A stretch of DNA of 42,610 nucleotides from an uncultured Elusimicrobiales bacterium. GTDB taxonomy: Bacteria; Elusimicrobiota; Elusimicrobia; Elusimicrobiales; Elusimicrobiaceae. Each line of letters starts with the position of its first letter. Positions within the stretch are counted from its first letter, which is position 1. A program made the translations under genes and the position numbers. The notes beneath the pieces are model-generated. The model had not been told where the DNA came from. It saw only the letters and a list, made by a program, of their open reading frames with translations, and did not search any database. The stretch spans positions 1-42,610 of the forward strand of contig CAJTJT010000011.1 in assembly GCA_910576915.1 (NCBI GenBank), in the 5' to 3' direction. This document shows positions 13,890 through 22,452 of the stretch, piece by piece.

Positions 13890-15110
13890 ATGAAATTTGA
13901 ACGATTCGTCGCCGTGCGCTACTTAACGCGCCGCCAGGGGCTGTTCGCCTTTATCACCACGCTGATCGGCGTGGCGGGCGTCAGCGTGGGCGTAGCGGCG
14001 CTTATTACCACTTTATCCGTTATGAACGGCTTTCAAACCGATATCAAAGATAAAATCATCGGCGCGCAAAGCCATGTGCTCGTCTTTGGGCAGATGAGCA
14101 AGAAAACGTATCCCGAAAAAATAAAACAAATCGAAGAAATCCCGCTGGTGGAGGCCGCCGCCCCGCATATTTACGGCCAGGGGATTATCACCTATGCGGG
14201 CCAAAGTTTGGGCCTCGTAGTGCGCGGGCTGGACCCGGAGCAGGAAAAAAAGATTAACACGCTGACCGACTCGCTCACAGCGGGCTCCTTTGAACCCAAA
14301 GACTGGCCGCAGGACGCGCCGCCGCCGCTCGTTTTGGGGGCGGAACTGGCCGCCAACATGGGGGCCGATATTGGGGATGATGTGGTGCTTATCTCCCCCC
14401 AGTCTATCTCCACTTCGGCGGGGATGTTCCCCAAAATGAAAAAATTTCGCGTTAGCGGGCTTTTACGCACCGGGTATTACGAGTTTGACAATACCATCGC
14501 CTACACGCTTTTATCCCACGCCAGCGATTTTTTGGGCCTCAAACAAGGCGTAACAGGCGTGGCCGTAAAACTTAAAAATATGAACAAAGCGGACGAAGCC
14601 GCGCGCCAAATCCAAAACGCCGTCGGCTACGGATACTCCGTCCGCACGTTTGCGCAAATGAACAGCACACTCTACGCCGCCTTAAAACTGGAAAAAACCA
14701 TGATGTTCATTATCCTGTTTTTAATTATCGGCGTGGCTTCGCTTAATATCGCGGGCAACCTTATTTTACTCGGCACCGAAAAACTGCGCGACATCGGTAT
14801 CCTGCGCGCTATCGGCGCGAGCCCGAAACTCATCCGCAAAGTGTTTATGTGGGAAGCCATGGTCATCGCCACACTGGGCATTGTGCTGGGGTTCCTGCTC
14901 GCGTGCCTGTTGTGCTGGGTGATTGCCACGTTTAACATTGTGGAACTGCCCGGCGACATTTATTATTTAACCAAAGTGCCCGTACGCATGCAGCTGTGGG
15001 ACATCGTCGCCGTCATCGGCGGCAGCTATATAATCTGTTTTGCGGCGGGATTGTACCCGGCGGTGAAAGCCTCGCGCGTGCACCCCACGGATGCAATCCG
15101 CTACGGGTGA
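13890..15110 (+). CDS. lolC: Lipoprotein-releasing ABC permease LolC/LolE family
   Basis: The start is taken at MKFERFVAVRYLTRR (13890); the open frame upstream runs through repeats. The 406-residue protein has the MacB/LolCE topology: one N-terminal helix (FITTLIGVAGVSVGVAALITTLSVMNGF), a ~220-residue periplasmic domain, and three C-terminal helices with the FtsX-type ILRAIGASPKLI coupling segment. With LolD it extracts lipoproteins from the inner membrane for transfer to LolA. One permease gene suggests a homodimeric, LolF-like complex. TACAAT (13878-13883) ends 6 nt before the ATG and no ribosome site is present, so the mRNA may be leaderless. Confidence 0.92.
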   Translation: MKFERFVAVRYLTRRQGLFAFITTLIGVAGVSVGVAALITTLSVMNGFQTDIKDKIIGAQSHVLVFGQMSKKTYPEKIKQIEEIPLVEAAAPHIYGQGIITYAGQSLGLVVRGLDPEQEKKINTLTDSLTAGSFEPKDWPQDAPPPLVLGAELAANMGADIGDDVVLISPQSISTSAGMFPKMKKFRVSGLLRTGYYEFDNTIAYTLLSHASDFLGLKQGVTGVAVKLKNMNKADEAARQIQNAVGYGYSVRTFAQMNSTLYAALKLEKTMMFIILFLIIGVASLNIAGNLILLGTEKLRDIGILRAIGASPKLIRKVFMWEAMVIATLGIVLGFLLACLLCWVIATFNIVELPGDIYYLTKVPVRMQLWDIVAVIGGSYIICFAAGLYPAVKASRVHPTDAIRYG

Positions 15111-15114
15111 TATT

Positions 15115-15780
15115 ATGATAGAACTTGTACATTTAACTAAAATTTACGGCCAAGGCCACGAAAACCTCTGCGTACTGGAAGACGTATCGCTCACCCTGCG
15201 CCGCGGCAAATTTACGGTACTGCTGGGGCCCAGCGGCTCGGGCAAAAGCACGCTTTTAAACATCATCGCCATGCTGGACGAACCGACCTCCGGCAAAGTA
15301 CTGGTGGACGGACAGGACGTCACCGCCCTAAAAAGCGAATCCGCACGCGCTGCGCTGCGCCTGAAAAAGATGGGGTTTGTGTTCCAGTTTGACGGGCTCC
15401 TGCCGGAGTTTTCCCTGCTGGAAAACGTAGACATGCCCGCTTTAATGCGCGGCAAACCGAACCCGCAAAAAGCCCGGGAACTTTTGGAAAAATTCGGCCT
15501 CGGCACCATGGTAAACAAACTGCCGGCCGACTTATCGGGCGGCGAAAAACAACGAGCCAGCATCGCCCGCGCACTGCGCAACGAGCCGCCGCTCCTCCTG
15601 GCCGACGAACCCACCGGCAACCTGGATGCGGCGCGCAAAATCCAGGTATTTGAAGATTTCGCCCGCATGAGTAAAGAACGCGGCCTGACCACCGTCATGG
15701 TAACGCACGACGCGCACGCGTCCGAATACGCGGACGACGTATACAGCCTGGAAAACCGCAAGCTGATAAAAACCAAATGA
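15115..15780 (+). CDS. lolD: Lipoprotein-releasing ABC ATPase
   Basis: This 221-residue ATPase carries Walker A GPSGSGKST (38-46), a Q-loop in FVFQFDGLLPEFSLLENV, signature LSGGEKQRASIARAL and Walker B LLLADEPTGNLD. Its length and motifs fit the LolD/MacB/FtsE group. It starts 4 nt after the lolC stop and overlaps the following Sel1-repeat gene by 4 nt, so it is part of a coupled four-gene unit. It energises lipoprotein release at the inner membrane. Confidence 0.95.
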   Translation: MIELVHLTKIYGQGHENLCVLEDVSLTLRRGKFTVLLGPSGSGKSTLLNIIAMLDEPTSGKVLVDGQDVTALKSESARAALRLKKMGFVFQFDGLLPEFSLLENVDMPALMRGKPNPQKARELLEKFGLGTMVNKLPADLSGGEKQRASIARALRNEPPLLLADEPTGNLDAARKIQVFEDFARMSKERGLTTVMVTHDAHASEYADDVYSLENRKLIKTK

Positions 15781-16739
15781 AAAATCTCCTGCTACTATCC
15801 CTCTTTCTGTTTACCGTTCTGCCGCCCGCGTTTGCCGCAAAAGAGCGTAAACTGTTCTTCCCGGCCGATAACTCCGCAGACCGCATGGACGCATACGAGC
15901 AAGAGGCCGAAAAAGAAAAACATACCGCCGAAAAACGCCTTTTCAAACAATTACGTTCTGAAGTGCGCAACGGCTACACCGATTCTCTAATGGAACTGGC
16001 TATGGCCTACTACCGCGGCTACGGCGTAAAAAAGAATTATAAAAAAGCCTATAAATACATGCAAAAAGCCGCCCAAAACGGGGACGCGCTGGCCGCCGTA
16101 CTGCAGGCGAATTGGCTCTCACGCGGCAAGGGCACAGCCAAAAATATCCCGCTGGCGTGCGAACTGCTACAGGAACTCGTCCAAAACCAAAATCCGCACG
16201 CCGCTTTCCAGCTATACACGCTGGGCAAGCAAAACTATTGCGGCTTAACCGAAACCGACACCCAACAGCTGCTGGATTTTGCGGCTGAAAAAGGAGTGGC
16301 GCCCGCTTTGTTTTACAAATCGCAAAACGCCCAATCGCCCCAAAAATCTTTTACTTTTATGGAACGCGCCGCGCGGCTGGAATACCGCCTGGCGCAATAT
16401 GAACTGGCGCGCATGTATGAAAACGGGACGGGAACGGAAACCAATCCCGCCAAAGCGTTTGATTATATGATGCTTGCCGCCAAACAAAAACTGAAAGAAG
16501 CCCAGTGGCAAACCGCCCGATGGTACGAGCAGGGCTACGGCGTGAAACAAAGCCCGTCTTTGGCGTTCCACTGGACGAGAATCGCCGCCAAAAACAACGT
16601 AAAAGACGCCCAAAAAAGACTGGCGGAAATGTACCGCACCGGATACGGCGTCCCCGTTAATGTAGGGGCCGCGCGCAAATGGGAAAAGAAAGCGTCCGCC
16701 GCGGCAAAAACCGAAGAAACCGAGGAGGAATTTTACTGA
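15777..16739 (+). CDS. Secreted Sel1-repeat (TPR-like) protein
   Basis: The 320-residue protein has a cleavable signal peptide, MKNLLLLSLFLFTVLPPAFA. A charged helical stretch follows, then an array of Sel1-like repeats of about 36 residues. These are visible as DSLMELAMAYYRGYGVKKNYKKAYKYMQKAAQNGD, AQYELARMYENGTGT and DAQKRLAEMYRTGYGVPVNV. Such solenoids are scaffolds for envelope complexes. Its start overlaps the lolD stop (ATGA), so the gene is translated with the Lol transporter and could act in lipoprotein or envelope assembly. No enzyme motif is present. Confidence 0.88.
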   Translation: MKNLLLLSLFLFTVLPPAFAAKERKLFFPADNSADRMDAYEQEAEKEKHTAEKRLFKQLRSEVRNGYTDSLMELAMAYYRGYGVKKNYKKAYKYMQKAAQNGDALAAVLQANWLSRGKGTAKNIPLACELLQELVQNQNPHAAFQLYTLGKQNYCGLTETDTQQLLDFAAEKGVAPALFYKSQNAQSPQKSFTFMERAARLEYRLAQYELARMYENGTGTETNPAKAFDYMMLAAKQKLKEAQWQTARWYEQGYGVKQSPSLAFHWTRIAAKNNVKDAQKRLAEMYRTGYGVPVNVGAARKWEKKASAAAKTEETEEEFY

Positions 16740-17338
16740 TGGAACTGGAATTTAACGTAGTGTTGGGCACTGTAATACTGTTGGCCCTGGCCGTATTTTT
16801 GACGGTGAAATACGTCTACAATCCGTTTAAAAGCACGCTGAAAAAAGCGTCCGCCGGCGACCCGGAAGCCCAATACCGCCTGGGCTATTTGTACTACCAG
16901 GGCAAATATGTGGCGCAGGATTACCGCCAGGCGTTCCACTGGTTTCAAACCGCCGCCCAAAACGGCTATTTTAAAGCGCATACCGCGCTGGCCGGCCTGT
17001 ATAACGCCGGGCACGGGTGCAAAAAATCCAACGCCGATACTTTTAAACACTATACGCTGGCCGCTGAACAGGGCGATTTTGAGGCGCGCGTTAATTTGGC
17101 GGTATGCCACCTAAAAGGAATCGGCACCCCCGTAAACGAAACGCTTGGATTTGAAACCATGAAAGCTGCCGCGGACGACAAAAGCCCCATCGCCCAGCTG
17201 TTGACGGGCGATATGTACGAGCGCGGATGCGGCGTGGAAAAAAACGAAACCCTGGCGCTAAAATACTATATTTTAGCGGGCAACCAGGGCGAACCCCGCG
17301 CCAAAGAACGGATCAAAAAATTAAAATCGAAAAAATAG
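16739..17338 (+). CDS. Membrane-anchored Sel1-repeat protein
   Basis: The start at MELEFNVVLG (16739) overlaps the previous stop by one base (TGATG) and has GAGGAGG just upstream. The 199-residue product has one N-terminal membrane helix (about 8-26) followed by Sel1 repeats, e.g. DPEAQYRLGYLYYQGKYVAQD, ARVNLAVCHLKGIGTPVNE and AQLLTGDMYERGCGVEKNE. It resembles the preceding protein and probably arose by duplication with a change from signal peptide to anchor. It ends the lol operon before a terminator. Confidence 0.87.
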   Translation: MELEFNVVLGTVILLALAVFLTVKYVYNPFKSTLKKASAGDPEAQYRLGYLYYQGKYVAQDYRQAFHWFQTAAQNGYFKAHTALAGLYNAGHGCKKSNADTFKHYTLAAEQGDFEARVNLAVCHLKGIGTPVNETLGFETMKAAADDKSPIAQLLTGDMYERGCGVEKNETLALKYYILAGNQGEPRAKERIKKLKSKK

Positions 17339-17369
17339 TTCTCCCGTCCGCACGCCGAAAAAGTTTAAG

Positions 17370-17393
17370 CCCCCGGTTACACCGGGGGTTTTT
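17370..17393 (+). terminator. Terminator of the lolCD-Sel1 operon
   Basis: CCCCCGG and CCGGGGG with a TTACA loop are followed by TTTTT, about 30 nt past the last stop. Confidence 0.9.
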
Positions 17394-17712
17394 ATACAGG
17401 CCGAATTTTCTTCACCGCACGCCACTTTAAGCAGTTCCCGCTATACTTGATTGGCACGTCCTATTTCTCCCCTTGATAATGTCCTCCCCGCATATTTGGC
17501 CCCCCTAGCATTTGAATTTATCACAACAGGTTCCCGATTACAACCCGCGGGAATGACCGAGAAGAAAAAAGTCATCCCGTAATTTGGTGGCCCGCAGGGT
17601 GCGGCCTGCGGGGTGTGGCCCGCAGGGTTACGGGGGCCTTCCCTTTTTAAATGACAGTTTCCCAAACGCTTCCCGCCAAACCTTGCCGGTCATACGCCGG
17701 GCCCGTTGGGAC
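17394..17712. repeat. Gene-free spacer with palindromes and a 14-bp tandem repeat
   Basis: No gene is supported. A palindrome of the TTCCCG...CGGGAATGAC type lies at 17529-17557, and a second runs from GTCATCCCGTAA (17571) to TTACGGG (17635). Inside the second, three tandem 14-bp units, TGGCCCGCAGGGTG and variants, fill 17588-17629. Related GC-rich sequence lies upstream of pilin 2 (29893-29920). Confidence 0.7.
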
Positions 17713-17748
17713 AAAAAAGACCCCGGGCATACACCCGGGGTCTTTTTT
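17713..17748. terminator. Terminator of the J-domain protein gene
   Basis: AAAAAAGACCCCGGG, a short loop and CCCGGGGTCTTTTTT form a symmetric hairpin 14 nt past the minus-strand stop codon. Confidence 0.92.
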
Positions 17749-17761
17749 AAATCAAACCGAA

Positions 17762-20700
17762 TTAAGCGCCCGTAAAGATCTCGGACGTTGCATCCGGCAG
17801 CAATTCATCCAACTCTTCCGAAGATAACGCACCCGTTTCCGCCGCGGGAGCCGCATCGGAGGAGGGCTGCGGCTTTGCCGCTTTCATAATCAACGCGTCC
17901 AACGCTTCCAACTGTTCAAGGTGTACCACCTGCAACATCATCTGCAGCGTTTCCGGCGTATACGTGGAATCATTGCAAAAAGCGGTAATTTTTGCACGCC
18001 ACTCCTGGAAGAACGTTCCCGTTTGAAGGCCCTGCGCGTTGGCCTGCGCTTCCATATTGTCAATGAACAGGAACGCCGCATCGCGCAGTTGTTCAACCGT
18101 CATCGTGCCCTGCGCGGAAGAAGAGGATTGCGACAAGCCTTGATACAATTCCTTCAGCTTGCGGTTCATTTCCTGGCTGGCGTCCGCCACCACTTGATAT
18201 TTTGCGGAGAAATTGCCTTTCTTCTTTTGGGCTTTGCGTACTTTCCCCAGCATATCCCGGAAGATTTTTTCCGCTTTTTCAGCGGCGGCTTCATACCCCC
18301 CTTCCCGCAGGTTGCGTACCCTGTCTTCAAGCTGCTCTTCGTAGCCGGCAATAAGGCCGCGGAAGAAAACCTCTTCGCCTTCCGGCGCGACGCTCTTTTG
18401 CAAGAGTTCGTTATCAAATTCCGGCAATTTTGCTTCTACGGAAGCCCACAGGCTGTTAATTTCTTCGCATTTTCGGGTCACGTTTCCGTTACCGTTGGCA
18501 ATTTGCTCGACGGAACGTTTCACGGAATCAAAATACGACAAGATTTTCTGCCGTTCGGCGCTCAAATTACCCGCACCCGGGATTTGGCTCATTTGCGCGA
18601 CCGCCTGCGAATAGCTCGTTTTCCAGTTTTCCAATGCGGTCAAAACACTGTTATAGAACGTATCAAAATCTTTCTGCGTTTTGGCGTTTTGATACTTACG
18701 CACCATACGCTGGGTTTGAATGCGGTCCGCCCCGATTTGCAGTAACGTGCGGGTTTGTTCCGAATCAAACGGAGATTTGATTCCCAAAGCCTGTCCGACG
18801 CTGTTTTTGGATAATCCCTGCCAGCCGGCCAGCATTGGGAACGAAATCAACGCGCCCAAAGCGGAAGGACGCTGGGCCGCCGTCACCGCTTCATAGGTGG
18901 AAGGAGAGGCCGTATTATAACCCTGGGCCTGCAAATCACGCAGGGTTTCGTCTGCGATTTGCTGGTCTTCGGCCATTAAAGCGGGGTCGTAAGCGTCGCC
19001 GTGCTTTTGTTGCATCTGGCCGATTTCTTCCGTGGAAGTGGAGGCAATCCAATTCTGCATAAACGGATTTACCGCCTGATCCAGGGCCGCCCACGAACCG
19101 AAGAAAACCGAGTTAGCCGCCGTACCGCCGATAAACGGGTCGGCCATAGCTAAAGTAGGCTGCAAAACGCTCGTCTGCCCGGTGGTGGCCAAATGTTTGC
19201 TTAACTGCACGTCCACCGCGCCCCAGTTCGTGGCGTTAAAGCCTAACCCCTGGGCAGAGTCGGTCAAAGGCGAAAAGCCGGCGGGAATATCGCGCCCCAT
19301 GTTGCGCGTAATCGCCAAAGACATGCCTTCCGGCGATTCCGGCAGTACAACCGCGGTTACATTTTTCGGTGCGGCAAGCAGTTTGGCGTCATACGCGGCT
19401 CTGGCGGCATCATCTCCAAGCGTTCTCCAGGCCTCTGCCAACTGTCTAAACATATCCGGGTCACCGCCTCTGTCCGGGTGTAATTTGACAGCCAATCTTC
19501 TATACGCGCTCTTAATTTGCTGCGCGCTGGCATCCCGTCCAACGCCCATTACGGCGTAATAATCGGGCACCACTTCTTTGGCGGCCGTCTGCAGGCCGTC
19601 GCCCAATTCCACAAATTGTTTTTGGTTGATGCGGACCCAGCCGTTTTCGGTATATTTCCAATAGTCAAACACGCCTTCGCCGATGCCTTTTTCAGCGTCT
19701 TTGGCAAAAGCCCGGCCGGTAGCGCCCATAATGCGCTGTTCCTGCTGTACTACTCCGGCCGCAGAAGACTGACTGCCAAAAAACATGGGTTTCCACATTC
19801 CCTGCCACAGCGAACGCCACGGTTTTAACGGCGTAGCAAACTGGAGCATACCGCCTTCCGCCGTGCGCGCACTGCGCATCAGATAACGCCAGTCGTCCCA
19901 GTTCTGAATACCGTTACGCAGGCGGGCCGCACGCGGGCCGGAAAGCGTAGCCGACTGGAACCCAAAACCCGGTTCCTGAATCAGCACGTTCCATTCTTCC
20001 ACGGGAGCGCGGCTTCCGCGCCACCAGCCGCGGCTGTTGCGGAAATCCCGCATAGACGTAATAGGCGACATAACCGGTTCTTCCGCTACGGTATACGGTT
20101 TTTTGGTCCACCAGGAGCGGGCTCTGGCCCACCAGCCCGGCTTGGAAGCCGCTGCACCGGCCGCTTCAGAAGCGGCAGGCAGCAAAGGTACGCCGGAAGC
20201 CGCAGAGGTAACAGGCGGCGGCGCCAAACGCAGCGCATTGGCAGGCGCCGCGGCAGAAGCAGATCCGGCACCGGCCGCACCGGAGGCGGCAGCGGCGGGT
20301 TTACGCACTTCTTCCACGCGGGTGGCGGTTACCGTAATACCGTTCAGGCGGGTAGTGGACGCCAAATTGGCATAGCGGACGCCTTTTTTAATTTCAATAC
20401 CAAAGCTGAGCGCGCGGCGGCCTTTGTTGGCAACGGAAGCGGCGCGGACGGCTTTGGGCAACGCAACCATCGCCCCGCGCGTAACGCGCCAGGCAACGCC
20501 GATAATCTCTCCGCCGAATACCCACAAAATCGCTTCGCCGACAAAAAGTGTAAAGCTCCACATGGCTTCATCGTAACGTTTCTTCATGTTCGGCTGGTTC
20601 TTCATGGCGATGTGGCATTTGGAAGACCAATGGTGCGGATCGTTGCCGGGCATATTGAAAGTCGGCGTACTGATATCATAGAAGCCGTCGTAGATATAAG

Positions 20701-22270
20701 CCAGTTTGTCGGCCAACGCTTTCATCTGGTCGGAATCCAAACCATAATCTTTCATAGCCAAATAATGGGTATACGTAAGCGGGCAATAAATATCAGCCGT
20801 ACGTTCCGCGAACACCGAGCGCAACTTCGGATCCACCGGGGAAGTATTTACCACAAAGAAAGACGAAAGAATAGAGTTTCCGAGCGGATTTGCAGGCTCC
20901 TGTTTTACATTTTTGGATACCAATGTTTCCGCATTGTACGGCCGGTAAAGCAAACTGGCCATTTCCAACGCAAAAATACGGGTGGGAATGGAGTATTTGT
21001 CCGGGGTGGAAAATTCTACAAACATGTTAATCGCCTGCGTATGTTTATCGTTACCGGGCGTAAATTTTACATTTTCAAAAACGGACGTAAAAATAGCGTT
21101 CAGCACGCCGCTGTACTGTTGTTTAAAATCCGTCTTTTTGGGACCCTGGTCAAAAAGTTTAACCATAGCGGACACCTGGGAAGGATCAAAATCCATCGCG
21201 TACGAAACGGCATATTCCAAACTCAAAATCAAGTTGGAATAGTCCGCGTCGGATTCGCTCAAATCCTGCCCTTTATAAGCGCGGAGTTCCGACATGATGT
21301 CGTTCATCATCTTGCCGTACATTGCTTCCGAGAACAACGACTTGGAAGACACACACACTTCCGGCAGAGTGCATTCATAAGTTACCGCCGGGCGCGACTC
21401 CCATCTAATAGAGTCACCATTCCCGACACGGACAAAAGTACCACCTGTCCAATCAAGCTTTTTTTCCATCTTGGGAGAACCCTTGGCAACGGAAACGGAA
21501 AATTGTCTTTCAAAAAGCGGGTTGGGCATGCCGGCGCGTTTAAAAAAGGAATTAACTTTTAACAAAAGCAAACGCAAAGACCCCAACGCCATCAAATACG
21601 TGGAAGAGTGTTCCTTATTATTACTCAACTCCTGCAAGCGGTAGATGGCGCGAAGCTGGACCTCCAACAAAAAGTCCGACACTTCTTGCGTTTTATCTTC
21701 TTCATTTTGGCCCATGGCGTCGACGGAGTTACCAAAAATTTCCGCGGCAAACACGGTGTGCATTAAGTTGCCGCCTTCCAGCGGGTCCAAATGCAGGATT
21801 AAGTCGGGCAGCGCCATGTCCCCGTTATCCAGCTTGGCGACGAACTCGTTAAAATTCGGAAAAGCCTCTTTGGGCAGAGGCACCATGCGCGGCGCGACGT
21901 ACGTAGCATCCGCCCGCTGGACATAGCGGTCCCGCATGGCCTGTTCCATTTCACGCTGCCTGGTGGCGTCGGCCTGACGGCGGCGATTTTCCGCGGCGCG
22001 GGAATTCATAACGGAGTGCAGATTTTTGACGGCGTCGTATAATTCGCTCACGCCTTTGGCCTGTTCGTATTTTTCCTGGGCGGCGGATACCTTGTCCTGA
22101 AATTGCGCTTCCACCTGGGCGCGGATTTCTTCCGTAGAGGGTACAGAAAGTGGCTGGCTCAGACGGGACAGACGAGGAGCGGCAGGGCGGGTTTGGGCTA
22201 ACAAATCCGTCGGAGCAAGAATATTTAACGTAAATACGGCGGCCATCAGGCGGCATAACCAAGTAGTCAT
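17762..22270 (-). CDS. Very large exported protein with an internal J-domain
   Basis: This is a 1502-residue protein I do not recognise as a whole. The N-terminus looks like a signal peptide (LCRLMAAVFTLNILAPTDLLAQ), then a coiled-coil-like charged region to about 125. A hydrophobic stretch near 570-594 (containing Glu) may cross the membrane. Residues about 655-710 are Ala/Pro/Ser-rich. A clear DnaJ J-domain occupies about 903-963: DYYAVMGVGRDASAQQIKS, HPD at 931-933, then FRQLAEAWRTLGDD. The C-terminal third is helical and acidic. If the 570-594 segment spans the membrane, the J-domain would be cytosolic and could recruit DnaK. AGAGGT upstream supports the ATG. It is a single gene with its own promoter and terminator. 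Confidence 0.85.
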   Translation of the reverse strand: MTTWLCRLMAAVFTLNILAPTDLLAQTRPAAPRLSRLSQPLSVPSTEEIRAQVEAQFQDKVSAAQEKYEQAKGVSELYDAVKNLHSVMNSRAAENRRRQADATRQREMEQAMRDRYVQRADATYVAPRMVPLPKEAFPNFNEFVAKLDNGDMALPDLILHLDPLEGGNLMHTVFAAEIFGNSVDAMGQNEEDKTQEVSDFLLEVQLRAIYRLQELSNNKEHSSTYLMALGSLRLLLLKVNSFFKRAGMPNPLFERQFSVSVAKGSPKMEKKLDWTGGTFVRVGNGDSIRWESRPAVTYECTLPEVCVSSKSLFSEAMYGKMMNDIMSELRAYKGQDLSESDADYSNLILSLEYAVSYAMDFDPSQVSAMVKLFDQGPKKTDFKQQYSGVLNAIFTSVFENVKFTPGNDKHTQAINMFVEFSTPDKYSIPTRIFALEMASLLYRPYNAETLVSKNVKQEPANPLGNSILSSFFVVNTSPVDPKLRSVFAERTADIYCPLTYTHYLAMKDYGLDSDQMKALADKLAYIYDGFYDISTPTFNMPGNDPHHWSSKCHIAMKNQPNMKKRYDEAMWSFTLFVGEAILWVFGGEIIGVAWRVTRGAMVALPKAVRAASVANKGRRALSFGIEIKKGVRYANLASTTRLNGITVTATRVEEVRKPAAAASGAAGAGSASAAAPANALRLAPPPVTSAASGVPLLPAASEAAGAAASKPGWWARARSWWTKKPYTVAEEPVMSPITSMRDFRNSRGWWRGSRAPVEEWNVLIQEPGFGFQSATLSGPRAARLRNGIQNWDDWRYLMRSARTAEGGMLQFATPLKPWRSLWQGMWKPMFFGSQSSAAGVVQQEQRIMGATGRAFAKDAEKGIGEGVFDYWKYTENGWVRINQKQFVELGDGLQTAAKEVVPDYYAVMGVGRDASAQQIKSAYRRLAVKLHPDRGGDPDMFRQLAEAWRTLGDDAARAAYDAKLLAAPKNVTAVVLPESPEGMSLAITRNMGRDIPAGFSPLTDSAQGLGFNATNWGAVDVQLSKHLATTGQTSVLQPTLAMADPFIGGTAANSVFFGSWAALDQAVNPFMQNWIASTSTEEIGQMQQKHGDAYDPALMAEDQQIADETLRDLQAQGYNTASPSTYEAVTAAQRPSALGALISFPMLAGWQGLSKNSVGQALGIKSPFDSEQTRTLLQIGADRIQTQRMVRKYQNAKTQKDFDTFYNSVLTALENWKTSYSQAVAQMSQIPGAGNLSAERQKILSYFDSVKRSVEQIANGNGNVTRKCEEINSLWASVEAKLPEFDNELLQKSVAPEGEEVFFRGLIAGYEEQLEDRVRNLREGGYEAAAEKAEKIFRDMLGKVRKAQKKKGNFSAKYQVVADASQEMNRKLKELYQGLSQSSSSAQGTMTVEQLRDAAFLFIDNMEAQANAQGLQTGTFFQEWRAKITAFCNDSTYTPETLQMMLQVVHLEQLEALDALIMKAAKPQPSSDAAPAAETGALSSEELDELLPDATSEIFTGA

Positions 22271-22312
22271 AGGGGGACCTCTGTAATAAAAATAAAAAAT
22301 GGTTTCTTCTTT

Positions 22313-22318
22313 ATTATA
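22313..22318 (-). promoter_or_regulatory. -10 box of the J-domain protein gene
   Basis: ATTATA on the plus strand reads TATAAT on the minus strand, about 43 nt before the ATG. A CTGGAA at 22341-22336 could be a weak -35 with 17-nt spacing. Confidence 0.5.
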
Positions 22319-22403
22319 GCTGTTTTTACGCGATTTTCCAGTGGTGAAATAGCCCCAAAACCGTCTAGGTCTAAAGTCCTATGACCGGGCGAAACGATCC
22401 CAC

Positions 22404-22436
22404 AAAAAAGGGCCCGCCAGCGCGGGCCCTTTTTTG
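22404..22436. terminator. Terminator of the PIN-PhoH gene
   Basis: AAAAAAGGGCCCGC and GCGGGCCCTTTTTT flank a short loop, 17 nt beyond the stop codon. Confidence 0.92.
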
Positions 22437-22452
22437 CATGTAAAACAACCGT

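Noticed and set aside
17921..18745. 274-codon plus-strand ORF opposite the J-domain gene
   Set aside because: It is a shadow frame of the 1502-residue protein, with no ribosome site and no recognisable domain.
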